A stretch of DNA of 64,000 nucleotides from Rugamonas rivuli (GTDB lineage: Bacteria > Pseudomonadota > Gammaproteobacteria > Burkholderiales > Burkholderiaceae_D): the NCBI RefSeq assembly GCF_009380165.1, contig NZ_WHUF01000004.1, positions 1-64,000 on the forward strand, in the 5' to 3' direction. Below are positions 1 through 8,715 of the stretch, in pieces. The translations under genes and the position numbers were made by a program. The notes beneath the pieces were generated by a model. It was not told the DNA's origin and made no database searches. It saw nothing but the letters and a program-made list of their open reading frames with translations. Each line of letters begins with the position of its first letter. Position 1 is the stretch's first letter.

Positions 1-876
1 GCCAACGCCGCAGCCCAGGCCGCCGCCAGTGCAGCGGCCCTGGCCGGAGCCGCCGCAGCGGCACAGGCCGCCGACGGCGCGCTGCCGGCGGCAGCGGTCA
101 AGCCGCAAAGCCTGGCCGCCACGCTGCTCGGCAAGGCGCCGCTGACGCCCGCCAACGAATTGCCCGACCTCGATCCCAGTACGCCGCAAGCCACATTGAG
201 CAACACCGCACGCGTGCTGACCACCGTGCTCAACACCGCCCAGGGCGGCAACGCCCAGCAGTTGGCCCTGATCGGCAAGAGCGCGCTGTTCGGCAACGCC
301 GCGCCGGCCGCCGAGCAACTGGCGCAAAAGCTGCAGGACACCATCTCGCAAAGCGGCCTGTTCTACGAATCGCACGTCACCGAATGGGCCAAGGGCGAAC
401 GCCCCCTGACCGAGCTGATGCGCGAACCGCAGATGCAGCGCATGCTGCAAAGCGGCGAGACCGCCGCCCGCGCCGCCGCCAGCGGCCCCGACCTGAGCGC
501 TGCGCAGCTGATCAACCAGCAGCTGCACACCCACGAACAGGGCCGGGTGCAATGGAACGGCGAAGCCTGGCCGGGCCAGCCCATGCAATGGGAAATCCGC
601 CGCGAGCAGCGCGAAGGCCGCAAGAACGAAGGCCAGGACGGCGGCGACGGCGAACCGGAACAGATCTGGCGCAGCGGCGTGCGCTTCCGCTTCCCGATGC
701 TGGGCGCGGTGTCGGCGGCGGTGACGCTGATCGGCGGCCAGGTGCATATCCAGGTGCAAGCCGACGACGGCGACACGGCCGACACGCTGCGCGCCTACGC
801 CAGCCGGCTGGAGCAGGCGATGGAAGCGGCCGGCGCCCCGCTGTCCTCGCTGACCATAGCCCAGGAGTCGCCATGA
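1..876 (+). CDS. FliK-like flagellar hook-length control family protein (5' truncated by window)
   Basis: The frame is open from the first base, so the N terminus lies upstream; 291 codons are visible. The first part is Ala-rich low complexity, as in FliK linkers. The last ~110 residues (WNGEAWPGQPMQWEI ... FRFPMLGAVSAAVTLIGGQVHIQV) resemble the FliK C-terminal domain that contacts FlhB to switch export specificity. The stop overlaps the start of the FlhB-C-like gene (ATGA), so the two are translationally coupled. A full fliK lies at 8716-10410, making this a second FliK-type protein of the same locus. Family assignment is good; whether it acts on hook length is unknown. Confidence 0.75.
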   Translation, partial: ANAAAQAAASAAALAGAAAAAQAADGALPAAAVKPQSLAATLLGKAPLTPANELPDLDPSTPQATLSNTARVLTTVLNTAQGGNAQQLALIGKSALFGNAAPAAEQLAQKLQDTISQSGLFYESHVTEWAKGERPLTELMREPQMQRMLQSGETAARAAASGPDLSAAQLINQQLHTHEQGRVQWNGEAWPGQPMQWEIRREQREGRKNEGQDGGDGEPEQIWRSGVRFRFPMLGAVSAAVTLIGGQVHIQVQADDGDTADTLRAYASRLEQAMEAAGAPLSSLTIAQESP

Positions 877-1205
877 CCGACGAGCTGCCGCGCCGCCCGC
901 TGCAACAGGCGGTGGCGCTGACCTACGAGAACGGCGCCCCGGCGCCCAAGGTCGTGGCCAAGGGGCGCGGGCTGGTGGCCGAGCAGATCATCGGCGTCGC
1001 GCTGGAGGCCGGCGTGTTCATCCACGAGTCCAAGGAACTTGTCTCTCTGCTCATGGACATAGATCTAGATCAACAGATTCCCCCTACGCTGTATCGGACG
1101 ATTGCGGAACTATTAGCGTGGCTATATCATATTGAATCAGCGCAAAAGTCTGGCCTGCCGCTTCCAGCAGCGCCCGACACCAGCATCCCCCTTACAGAAA
1201 TTTGA
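873..1205 (+). CDS. FlhX-type protein: FlhB C-terminal-domain homologue (EscU/YscU/HrcU family)
   Basis: This 110-residue protein matches only the cytoplasmic C-terminal domain of FlhB: PAPKVVAKGRGLVAEQI lines up with GAPKVVAKGTDEVAARI of the full FlhB at 46241-47422, and the IPPTLYRTIAELLAWLY end matches IPEALYSAVAEVLAYVF. There are no membrane helices. The autocleavage tetrapeptide NPTH of FlhB is absent (PLQQ stands there), so it cannot self-cleave. In other bacteria such stand-alone domains (FlhX) can substitute for the cleaved FlhB fragment. The ATG overlaps the upstream FliK-like stop. Base composition becomes clearly more AT-rich in the second half. Confidence 0.85.
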   Translation: MTDELPRRPLQQAVALTYENGAPAPKVVAKGRGLVAEQIIGVALEAGVFIHESKELVSLLMDIDLDQQIPPTLYRTIAELLAWLYHIESAQKSGLPLPAAPDTSIPLTEI

Positions 1206-1219
1206 CGCACACAGCAGCG

Positions 1220-1978
1220 ATGTACCCACACTTTCAGGATGCGGAATTGGAAAACTGGCACGATTTTGAGGTTGAGTCACGGAAGGAGATACTCTCCCTG
1301 CTGCGCGGCATAGGCGGCAAGAATCAGCTGATCCGCATGCTGATCCACGGCGAGTCGGACGTGTGCGTGACCTCGATCCTGGAAGTGGACGACCAGCTCG
1401 ACACCGTGTACCTGGATTGCTCGATCGACCGCGAGCAGAACAAGCGCATCTTGGCCTCGCGCCGGCTGTCGTTCGAAACCACGCTCGACAAGGTGCGCAT
1501 CCTGTTTGCCGCCGACCGCATCGAAGCGGCGACTTTCGAAGGCAATCCGGCGTTCAAGATCGCCGTGCCGCCGACGCTGATCCGCCTGCAGCGGCGCGAG
1601 TACTACCGCATCTCCACGCCCGTCACCAACCCGGTGCGGGTATTGATCCCGCTGCCGGAGGAGCTGGGCGGCAGCACCACCTTCCCGCTGGCCGACATCA
1701 GCTGCGGCGGCATCGCCATCCTCGACAACAAGATGATCCTGGGCGACGCCATCGGCCGCAACTACCTCGATTGCAAGATCGACCTGCCGGAAATCGGCCA
1801 GGTGGCGACGTCGCTGCAGATTCGCAACTCGCTGGACCTGACGCTGCTCAACAACAAGACCAACCGCCGCCTGGGCTGCGAGTTCGTCAACATCTCGCGC
1901 GGCATGCTGTCGTACGTGCAGCGCTACATCACCAAGCTCGAACGCGAACGCAACGCCCGCATCGCCGGCCTCGGCTGA
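1220..1978 (+). CDS. ycgR: Flagellar brake protein, PilZ domain (YcgR family)
   Basis: About 252 residues with the two-domain YcgR layout: an N-terminal YcgR domain (~1-115) and a C-terminal PilZ domain. The c-di-GMP signature is visible as RREYYRIS near residue 125 (RxxxR type) and DISCGGIA near residue 158 (D/NxSxxG). Members bind cyclic di-GMP and slow the flagellar motor by contacting the switch or stator. An in-frame TTG at 1202 overlaps the upstream stop, but the ATG at 1220 was preferred; neither has a strong Shine-Dalgarno. It is the third gene of the left-hand block and precedes the fliE region, where ycgR often sits in Burkholderiales. Confidence 0.88.
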   Translation: MYPHFQDAELENWHDFEVESRKEILSLLRGIGGKNQLIRMLIHGESDVCVTSILEVDDQLDTVYLDCSIDREQNKRILASRRLSFETTLDKVRILFAADRIEAATFEGNPAFKIAVPPTLIRLQRREYYRISTPVTNPVRVLIPLPEELGGSTTFPLADISCGGIAILDNKMILGDAIGRNYLDCKIDLPEIGQVATSLQIRNSLDLTLLNNKTNRRLGCEFVNISRGMLSYVQRYITKLERERNARIAGLG

Positions 1979-2003
1979 CAACGGCCGCCGCCCCGGCGCT
2001 CCC

Positions 2004-2705
2004 ATGAGCATCTGCATTTATGCCTTCCTCGGTCCGCGGACCGAGGACCTCGACGCCCGCTGCCTGCAAGCCGTCAGCGACCTGGGCTTCAAGGTACAGC
2101 TCCATCCCGAGTCGTCGTTCGCCGCGCCGCCCGCCGGTGGCGCCCTGTATCTGTCGATCCTGGAAACACCTGCCCGGCTGCAAAGGATAGCCCCGGAGCA
2201 GGCCTTGCTGGCGTGTTTCGACTACTACATTGAAAAGCGCGACAGCAAGACGCCCCGCAGCAAGGAATGGCCGCCGCGCAAGGTGAAGCAATATGGTCAC
2301 GAGGTGAATAGCAGGACGGCATCGGGCCGCTCAACAGCCTCGTATTTCATGCAGGCCTTGTCGATGGCGATACTGGCGCGGGAGACTGGCGGCTGGTACT
2401 TCTGCGAGTTCGACGACCATGCGCTGAGCGGCGAGAGCGCCGTCGCCAGCGTCTTGCTGGAGCTGGAATCCGGCACCGCTCGCGCCTTCGATGATGAGGC
2501 CTATCCGTTCACGGCCTGGCCACCGCTGGTCTGGAGCCCGGAGTTTGCATGGCCGCAGCCGATCGGACGGCCAGCGCCGGCCCCGGTTGCCCAAGTCAAG
2601 CCCCGCCGGCGATGGCGCTATCGCTTTTCCATCTTCCACCTGCCGGGCATCGTGCTGCTGCTCTACTGGCTGGCGCTGGGACTAATCTCCGCGTTCACGC
2701 CTTAA
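2004..2705 (+). CDS. Hypothetical protein with a C-terminal membrane anchor
   Basis: A 233-residue protein I do not recognise. Residues 1-190 look globular and soluble. A basic stretch (KPRRRWRYR) is followed by one hydrophobic segment (HLPGIVLLLYWLALGLISAF) at the extreme C terminus, so it would be a tail-anchored membrane protein with its bulk in the cytoplasm. It starts 25 bp after ycgR and its stop codon overlaps the end of fliE on the opposite strand by four bases. Codon use matches its neighbours, so it looks resident. The position suggests a motility link, but nothing in the sequence proves it. Confidence 0.65.
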   Translation: MSICIYAFLGPRTEDLDARCLQAVSDLGFKVQLHPESSFAAPPAGGALYLSILETPARLQRIAPEQALLACFDYYIEKRDSKTPRSKEWPPRKVKQYGHEVNSRTASGRSTASYFMQALSMAILARETGGWYFCEFDDHALSGESAVASVLLELESGTARAFDDEAYPFTAWPPLVWSPEFAWPQPIGRPAPAPVAQVKPRRRWRYRFSIFHLPGIVLLLYWLALGLISAFTP

Positions 2706-3046
2706 ACCTGCATGTTCATGATGTCGTGATAGGCCGACACCAGCTTGTTGCGCACCTGGATGGTGGCCTGGAAGTTGATGCTGGCCTTCTGCATCGAAAT
2801 CATCATGTCCGACAGGCTGACGCTGTCGTCGCCCATCGCGAATTTCTTGCTCATGTCGTCGGCCTGCACCTGGCTGGTGTTGACACCGTCCAGCGCATTC
2901 TTCAGCGCGTCGGAAAACTCCACCTTGGCGGCTGGCGCCGGTTCGGTCTTGATCACCGGCGGCGTCAGCCCCGGACGCGTGGCGTGCGCCTTCAACTGAG
3001 CGATCATGGCCTGGATCTGGCTGCCGTCGATTCCACCTGTCTTCAT
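2702..3046 (-). CDS. fliE: Flagellar hook-basal body complex protein FliE
   Basis: FliE links the MS ring to the rod. The 114-residue product carries the conserved C-terminal half (FSDALKNALDGVNTSQVQADD ... ISMQKASINFQATIQVRNKLVSAYHDIMNMQV). The start was set at the ATG ending at 3046 because GGAGGG lies just upstream of it; a longer frame reaches 3079 without such support. It is transcribed away from fliF across a 227-bp gap, the usual arrangement, and meets the hypothetical gene tail to tail. Confidence 0.95.
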   Translation of the reverse strand: MKTGGIDGSQIQAMIAQLKAHATRPGLTPPVIKTEPAPAAKVEFSDALKNALDGVNTSQVQADDMSKKFAMGDDSVSLSDMMISMQKASINFQATIQVRNKLVSAYHDIMNMQV

Positions 3047-3223
3047 CTTACCCTCCATCTTGTTGCTGCCGTGAAACAAATTCCCACGACAAGGCCGAGC
3101 GCGGCGTTACAATACGGCACGGCTCTATCAGAGCTGCCAGAATACCAAGAGCAAGGCCACTCCCCATGGCCGAGCAGGACCGTAAACGGCGCTCTGTTTG
3201 CCCGATTGAATTGCCCGCCAACA

Positions 3224-3235
3224 AGCGATAATGGC
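3224..3235 (+). promoter_or_regulatory. Candidate flagellar promoter -10 motif upstream of fliF
   Basis: AGCGATAATGGC lies about 40 bp before the fliF start. A closely similar RATAATG(G/A)C motif occurs before fliL (10543), flhB (47469, minus) and flhF (42978, minus). GATAAT would be the -10 hexamer. No good -35 was found, as expected for an activator-dependent promoter. This is inference from recurrence only. Confidence 0.45.
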
Positions 3236-3273
3236 TCATCCTCTCTAGAACCTCGCACCGGAAACCAATCATC

Positions 3274-5022
3274 ATGGCCGTAGCCGAACAAATCGACAAC
3301 GACACCGCAGCCGCCGACGATGACGGTGCGGAGAAGCTACCCTTCATCCAGACGCCGATGGGCCGCAACTTCCTGCGCGCGGCCGGCGCGGCGGCCATCG
3401 TCGCCATCCTGCTCGGCCTGTGGCTGTGGAACAAGCCGCCCGACTACGGCGTGCTGTTCTCCAACTTCACCGACCGCGACGGCGGCGCCATCACGGCCGA
3501 ACTGGACAAGCTCAACGTCAAACACAAGTTTTCCGAGAACGGCACCGCCATCCTGGTGCCGACCGAACAAGTGCACGATATCCGCCTGAAGCTGGCGGCC
3601 CAGGGCTTGCCCAAGGGCGGCAACGTCGGCTTCGAACTGATGGAAAACCAGAAGCTGGGCGTGTCCCAGTTCCTCGAACAGGTCAACTACCAGCGCGCGC
3701 TGGAAGGCGAGCTGGCGCGTTCGATCCAGTCGCTGGCCGCGATCGAGAACGCCCGCGTCCACCTGGCGCTGCCGAAGCCGTCCGTGTTCGTGCGCGACCA
3801 GCAAAAGCCGACCGCCTCGGTGATCGTCACGCTGCACCCCAACCGCATGCTCGACCCCGGCCAGACCGCCGCCATCGTCCACCTGGTGGCCTCCAGCGTT
3901 CCCGAGCTGCTGCCGGCCAACGTCACCGTGCTCGACCAGGCCGGCAACCTGATTTCCGACCAGACCAAGAACGGCAGCTCCGGCCTCAACGCCAAGAACA
4001 TGGACGAGACCCAGCTCAAGTATGTCAAGGACATGCAGCTGCAAGTCATCAAGCAGGTCGAATCGATCATCATCCCCATCGTCGGCGAAGGCAATGTGCG
4101 CGCCGAGGCCACGGCCGACGTCGACTTCGCCCAGATCGAGCAAGCCGCCGAAACCTACAAGCCGAACTCGCCACCGGCCGCCTCGGCCATCCGCAGCCAG
4201 CAGAGCAGCGAAACCAACGGCAACAACGGCACCACCAATCCGGGCGGCATCCCTGGCGCGCTGTCGAACCAGCCGCCGGGCACGGCCACCGCGCCGCTGA
4301 CCCAGACCGCCGGCTCGCCGACCGGCACCGCGCCGGCGCCGGGCACGCCGCCGGGCGCGGCCGCGACCACCGGCACCACCGGCCCCAACCACAAGGAATC
4401 GACCACCAACTACGAAGTCGACAAGACCGTGCGCTACGAGCAGCGCGGCATGGGCGGCCTGCGCCGCATGACGGTGGCGGTGGTGGTCAATTACAAACGC
4501 ATCGTCGGCAAGGATGGCAAAGTCACCATCAAGGCCTATACTCCTGAAGAGATGGCCAAGATTAACGACCTGGTCAAGCAGGCCATGGGCTACAACCAGG
4601 ACCGCGGCGACGCCGTCAGCGTCGCCAATTCGCCGTTCGACGGCGTCGACAAACCGTTCGAACCGCCGCCGGAGTGGTGGCGCGATCCGGCCAACTTGCC
4701 GATGGCCAAGGATCTGGCGAAGTTCCTGATCACCGCGCTGATCCTGCTGTACATCGTGCTGCGCATCGTCAAGCCGATGATGCGTCCTGTGTTCAAGAAG
4801 ATCGACGAGATCAACGCACCGGAGCCGGAACCGGAAGAGCCGGAGGAAGTGGTCGAGGAAGGCCCGGACGAGGCCCTCATCGCCGAAGAAGAATTGCGCA
4901 AGATGGAAGAAAACACCGTGCGCTCTTACCGCGAAAATCTGGCCATGGCCAAGAAACTGGCCACCGAAGATCCGCGCATCGTTGCCAACGTGATCAAAGA
5001 ATGGATAGGCGCAAATGACTGA
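3274..5022 (+). CDS. fliF: Flagellar MS-ring protein FliF
   Basis: A 582-residue inner-membrane ring protein. An N-terminal membrane segment (~27-50, FLRAAGAAAIVAILLGLWLW) and a C-terminal one (~478-498, FLITALILLYIVLRIV) bracket the periplasmic ring-building domains. A Pro/Thr/Gly-rich loop of low complexity occupies about residues 295-370, the usual variable part. The acidic cytoplasmic tail (EPEPEEPEEVVEEG and beyond) is the FliG-binding region. It opens the fliFGHIJK operon; its stop overlaps the fliG start by eight bases. Length is normal for the family. Confidence 0.98.
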   Translation: MAVAEQIDNDTAAADDDGAEKLPFIQTPMGRNFLRAAGAAAIVAILLGLWLWNKPPDYGVLFSNFTDRDGGAITAELDKLNVKHKFSENGTAILVPTEQVHDIRLKLAAQGLPKGGNVGFELMENQKLGVSQFLEQVNYQRALEGELARSIQSLAAIENARVHLALPKPSVFVRDQQKPTASVIVTLHPNRMLDPGQTAAIVHLVASSVPELLPANVTVLDQAGNLISDQTKNGSSGLNAKNMDETQLKYVKDMQLQVIKQVESIIIPIVGEGNVRAEATADVDFAQIEQAAETYKPNSPPAASAIRSQQSSETNGNNGTTNPGGIPGALSNQPPGTATAPLTQTAGSPTGTAPAPGTPPGAAATTGTTGPNHKESTTNYEVDKTVRYEQRGMGGLRRMTVAVVVNYKRIVGKDGKVTIKAYTPEEMAKINDLVKQAMGYNQDRGDAVSVANSPFDGVDKPFEPPPEWWRDPANLPMAKDLAKFLITALILLYIVLRIVKPMMRPVFKKIDEINAPEPEPEEPEEVVEEGPDEALIAEEELRKMEENTVRSYRENLAMAKKLATEDPRIVANVIKEWIGAND

Positions 5023-6013
5023 GAATACCGGACTGCAAAAGGCCGCCATCCTGATGCTGGCCATGGGCGAGAGCGAGGCCGCCGAGGTGATGAAGTTCCT
5101 CGGCCCGCGCGAAGTGCTCAAGCTGGGCGCCGCCATGGCGACCATGAAGAACGTTCCCCACGAGGAAGTGGTGGGCACGCTGGACAACTTCCGCGACATG
5201 GTCGCGGCCGCCTCCACCGTGGGCCTGGACTCGGACGAGTACATCCGCCAGGTGCTGACCAAGGCGCTGGGCGACGACAAGGCCTCGGTGCTGCTGTCGC
5301 GCATTCTGGGCGGCAAGGACGCCTCCGGCATCGAATCGCTGAAGTGGATGGATTCGCAATCCGTCGCCGAGCTGATCCGCAACGAACACCCGCAGATCAT
5401 CGCCACCATCCTGGTCCACCTGGAGCGCGACCAGGCTTGCGAAATCCTCGGCCACTTCACCGACCGCCTGCGCAACGACGTGGTGCTGCGCATCGCCACG
5501 CTGGACGGCGTGCAGCCGGCCGCGCTGCGCGAGCTGAACGACGTGCTGACCAAGCTGTTGTCGGGCAACGAGAACATCAAGAAATCGTCGCTGGGCGGCG
5601 TGCGCGCGGCGGCCGAGATCCTCAACTTCATGTCGGGCGAGCAGGAAGGTTCGGTGATGGACAACATCAAGAACTACGACAACGACATGGCGCAGAAGAT
5701 CATGGACGAGATGTTCGTGTTCGACAACCTGATCGACATCGACGACCGCGGCATCCAGCTGCTGCTGCGCGAAGTGCAGTCGGAAATGCTGATCATCGCG
5801 CTGAAAGGCGCATCCCAGGAATTGCGCGACAAGATCTTCAAGAATATGTCGGCCCGTGCTTCGGAAATGATGCGCGAAGACCTGGAATCGAAAGGTCCCG
5901 TGCGCCTGTCCGAAGTGGAAACCCAGCAGAAGCAGATCCTGCAAATCGTCCGCCGCCTGGCCGACGAAGGCCAGATCGTGCTCGGCGGTAAAGGTGAGGA
6001 TTCCTTCGTCTAA
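5015..6013 (+). CDS. fliG: Flagellar motor switch protein FliG
   Basis: A 332-residue C-ring protein that couples FliF to FliM and converts stator force into torque. The N-terminal domain (LQKAAILMLAMGESEAAEVMKFLGPRE), the middle domain and the C-terminal torque domain (FVFDNLIDIDDRGIQLLLREV, with its charged helix) are all present at the standard length. The start overlaps the end of fliF, and the stop shares one base with the fliH start, indicating translational coupling. Confidence 0.98.
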   Translation: MTENTGLQKAAILMLAMGESEAAEVMKFLGPREVLKLGAAMATMKNVPHEEVVGTLDNFRDMVAAASTVGLDSDEYIRQVLTKALGDDKASVLLSRILGGKDASGIESLKWMDSQSVAELIRNEHPQIIATILVHLERDQACEILGHFTDRLRNDVVLRIATLDGVQPAALRELNDVLTKLLSGNENIKKSSLGGVRAAAEILNFMSGEQEGSVMDNIKNYDNDMAQKIMDEMFVFDNLIDIDDRGIQLLLREVQSEMLIIALKGASQELRDKIFKNMSARASEMMREDLESKGPVRLSEVETQQKQILQIVRRLADEGQIVLGGKGEDSFV

Positions 6014-6768
6014 TGTCTCTGCTACCAAAAGAACAGCAGTCGGCGTTCCAGCGCTGGGAGATGACCTCGTTTGGCGACGAGCGTCCCCGCGTGATCGCGC
6101 AACGCGAAGCCGAACAGCGCGAGCGCGACGCAGAACAGGCCCGGCTGGACGCCGAGCAGCGCGTGCAGGATGCGTTGATGGAACAGCAGGAAGCGCTGGA
6201 AATGGGCCCGCCCCTGCCGCCGCCGATGGAATACCCCACCGTGGAAGAACTGGAGGCGATCCGCGAGGAAGCGCGCCAGGACGGCTACCAGGAAGGCCAC
6301 GCGGCCGGCCATGCCGACGCCATCGAAGCCGGCAAGCTGGTGACGGCCGAGGAGCTGGGGCACCTGCGCAGCCTCGCCGCCAACTTCACCAACTCGCTGC
6401 ACGACGCCGACCAGCTGATCGCCAACGACGTGCTGGAACTGGCCCTGCAACTGGCCAAGGGCATGTTGAAAAACGCGCTGCAGGTCAAACCGGAGCTGGT
6501 CCTGCCCATCGTGCGCGAAGCCATCGAATACCTGCCGGTGCTGCAACAGCCGGCGCTGCTGGTGCTGCATCCCGACGACGCCGCCGTGGTGCGCGCCGGC
6601 ATCGGCGAGGAACTGGACAAGGGCGGCTGGCGCGTGGTCGAAGATCCGCAAGTCGGCCGTGGCGGCTGCAAAGTCGATACCGCCAGCAACCAGATCGACG
6701 CCACCGCCGCCGCGCGCTGGCAGCGCCTGAGCCACGCGCTCGGCAAAGAAGTGGACTGGCTGGCCTGA
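6013..6768 (+). CDS. fliH: Flagellar assembly protein FliH
   Basis: A 251-residue regulator of the export ATPase FliI. The N-terminal region is long, charged and coiled-coil-like ([19 protein letters not shown]), followed by Gly-rich-helix-type repeats ([22 protein letters not shown]) typical of FliH. The C-terminal domain contains [19 protein letters not shown]. The ATG overlaps the fliG stop and fliI begins one base after its stop. Confidence 0.93.
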   Translation: MSLLPKEQQSAFQRWEMTSFGDERPRVIAQREAEQRERDAEQARLDAEQRVQDALMEQQEALEMGPPLPPPMEYPTVEELEAIREEARQDGYQEGHAAGHADAIEAGKLVTAEELGHLRSLAANFTNSLHDADQLIANDVLELALQLAKGMLKNALQVKPELVLPIVREAIEYLPVLQQPALLVLHPDDAAVVRAGIGEELDKGGWRVVEDPQVGRGGCKVDTASNQIDATAAARWQRLSHALGKEVDWLA

Positions 6769-6769
6769 T

Positions 6770-8203
6770 ATGGACGCCGTCCCCGCCCCTGCCGCCTCCC
6801 CTGCTGCTGCGCCCGCCAGCCCGCACGCCGGCCGCTGGAAATCCTATCTGCACGACTGTGGCGCGCTGGTCGGCTTCGTCGAACCGATGCAAGTGTCGGG
6901 CCGCGTCACGCGCGTGGCCGGGCTGGTGATGGAAGCGGTCGGCCTACGGCTGGCCGTGGGCGCCGCCTGCACCGTGCCGCTGCCGTCCGGCGGCAAGATC
7001 GAGGCCGAAGTGGTCGGCTTCGAGGGCGACAAACTGTTCCTGATGCCGCAGAGCGACGTCGAAGGCGTGGTGCCGGGCACCCGCGTGTTCCCGGTCGAGC
7101 CGGCGATACCCCGCCCCGGCAGCGTCACCCATCCGCGCCGCCGCCCCAGCGACCGCGCGCGCCACCTGCCGGTCGGCCCCGAGTTGCTGGGCCGCGTGCT
7201 GGACGGCGCCGGCCGCCCGCTCGACAGCCTGGGCCCGCTGCACGCCTCCGACAGCGCGCCGATCAACACCCGCCCCGCCAACCCGCTGGGCCGCGCGCCG
7301 ATCACCGAAACGCTGGACGTCGGCGTGCGTTCGATCAACGCCATGCTGACCGTCGGCCGTGGCCAGCGCATGGGCCTGTTCGCCGGCTCGGGCGTCGGCA
7401 AGTCCGTGCTGCTGGGCATGATGGCGCGCTACACCGAGGCCGATGTCATCGTGGTCGGCCTGATCGGCGAACGGGGCCGCGAAGTAAAAGAGTTCATCGA
7501 ACAGATCCTCGGCGAGGAAGGCCTGGCCCGTTCCGTCGTCGTGGCGGCCCCGGCCGATACGCCGCCGCTGATGCGCCTGCAGGGCGCGGCCTACGCCACC
7601 GCCATCGCCGAACACTTCCGCGACCAGGGCCAGAACGTGCTGCTGATCATGGATTCGCTGACCCGCTACGCCATGGCGCAACGCGAGATCGCGCTGGCCA
7701 TCGGCGAACCGCCGGCCACCAAGGGCTATCCGCCGTCGGTGTTCGCCAAGCTGCCGATCCTGGTCGAGCGCGCCGGCAACGGCGAAATGGGCGGCGGCTC
7801 GATCACCGCCTTCTACACCGTGCTGACCGAGGGCGACGATCAACAAGACCCGATCGCCGACTCCGCGCGCGCCATCCTCGACGGCCACATCGTGCTCAAC
7901 CGCCGCCTGGCCGAGGCCGGCCACTACCCCGCCATCGACATCGAACAGTCGATCAGCCGGGCCATGCACTCGATCACCTCGCCCGAGCACCAGACCAAAT
8001 CCCGCCATTTGAAGCAATTGTTCTCGCGTTACGAGCGCAGCCGCGACCTGATCAGCGTCGGCGCCTATGCGCCGGGCAGCGATCCGGTGCTCGACCAGGC
8101 CATCCAATTGCATGACCGGATAGAGAATTTCCTCCAGCAGCAAATCAGCGAGCGCGTGACCATGGGCGAGAGCTTGGGCCAACTTACCTCTCTATTCGAC
8201 TGA
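6770..8203 (+). CDS. fliI: Flagellum-specific ATPase FliI
   Basis: A 477-residue ATPase of the flagellar type III export apparatus, related to F1-beta. Walker A is GSGVGKS (~residue 205), followed by [17 protein letters not shown]; Walker B lies in [19 protein letters not shown]. The [18 protein letters not shown] and [14 protein letters not shown] regions are family signatures. The N terminus has an extra Pro/Ala-rich stretch of about 15 residues. Confidence 0.98.
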   Translation: MDAVPAPAASPAAAPASPHAGRWKSYLHDCGALVGFVEPMQVSGRVTRVAGLVMEAVGLRLAVGAACTVPLPSGGKIEAEVVGFEGDKLFLMPQSDVEGVVPGTRVFPVEPAIPRPGSVTHPRRRPSDRARHLPVGPELLGRVLDGAGRPLDSLGPLHASDSAPINTRPANPLGRAPITETLDVGVRSINAMLTVGRGQRMGLFAGSGVGKSVLLGMMARYTEADVIVVGLIGERGREVKEFIEQILGEEGLARSVVVAAPADTPPLMRLQGAAYATAIAEHFRDQGQNVLLIMDSLTRYAMAQREIALAIGEPPATKGYPPSVFAKLPILVERAGNGEMGGGSITAFYTVLTEGDDQQDPIADSARAILDGHIVLNRRLAEAGHYPAIDIEQSISRAMHSITSPEHQTKSRHLKQLFSRYERSRDLISVGAYAPGSDPVLDQAIQLHDRIENFLQQQISERVTMGESLGQLTSLFD

Positions 8204-8239
8204 TTGCCGCCGACATCGGCCCCCTATAATTGACCCATC

Positions 8240-8680
8240 ATGGCTTCCAAAGCGCAACTTGAAACACTGATGGACCTGGCGCGGCGGGAAACCGACGATG
8301 CCGCCAAGCGGCTCGGCGCCGCCCTGAAAGCGGTCGACGAGGCCAAGCAGAAGCACCAGATGCTGGTCGGCTATCGCGACGAGTATGCGAAACGCTTCGA
8401 GGCGGCGCAGGCGGCCGGCATCACGCCCATGGCTTACCGCAACTTCCAGGCTTTCATGGAAAAGCTGGAAGTGGCGGTCAAAGGCCAGCTGGACATGATC
8501 AAGCACGCCGAGTACCGCAGCGGGCAGGAAAAGGTCGCCTGGCAGGCCAGCGAGCGCAAGCGCATGTCCTACTCCACCCTGAACGACAGGGCGGCGGCCG
8601 AAGCGCTCAAGCTGGAAAACAAGCGCGACCAGAAGCAGATGGACGAACACGCAGCACGGCAGGCGTATTACAAACGCTGA
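8240..8680 (+). CDS. fliJ: Flagellar export protein FliJ
   Basis: A 146-residue, almost entirely helical and charged protein with coiled-coil character, the usual form of FliJ, which bridges the FliI hexamer and FlhA. It lies between fliI (36 bp gap) and fliK. A TATAAT sequence occurs in the gap at 8225-8230, but no convincing -35 stands at 17 bp, so an internal promoter is only possible. Sequence conservation in FliJ is low, so the call leans on position and helical composition. Confidence 0.9.
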   Translation: MASKAQLETLMDLARRETDDAAKRLGAALKAVDEAKQKHQMLVGYRDEYAKRFEAAQAAGITPMAYRNFQAFMEKLEVAVKGQLDMIKHAEYRSGQEKVAWQASERKRMSYSTLNDRAAAEALKLENKRDQKQMDEHAARQAYYKR

Positions 8681-8715
8681 CCTATTGAGAAGCAACCAAC
8701 CGACACGGCGCGATC

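Noticed and set aside
3337..5670. Long minus-strand frame across fliF-fliG, and similar frames opposite fliI, flgK and rne
   Set aside because: Shadow frames typical of high-GC coding DNA; the opposite strand encodes complete conserved flagellar or RNase E proteins.
8204..8230. Promoter for fliJ with TATAAT at 8225
   Set aside because: The best -35 (TTGCCG) is only 15 bp away, and fliJ is well placed for read-through from fliI.
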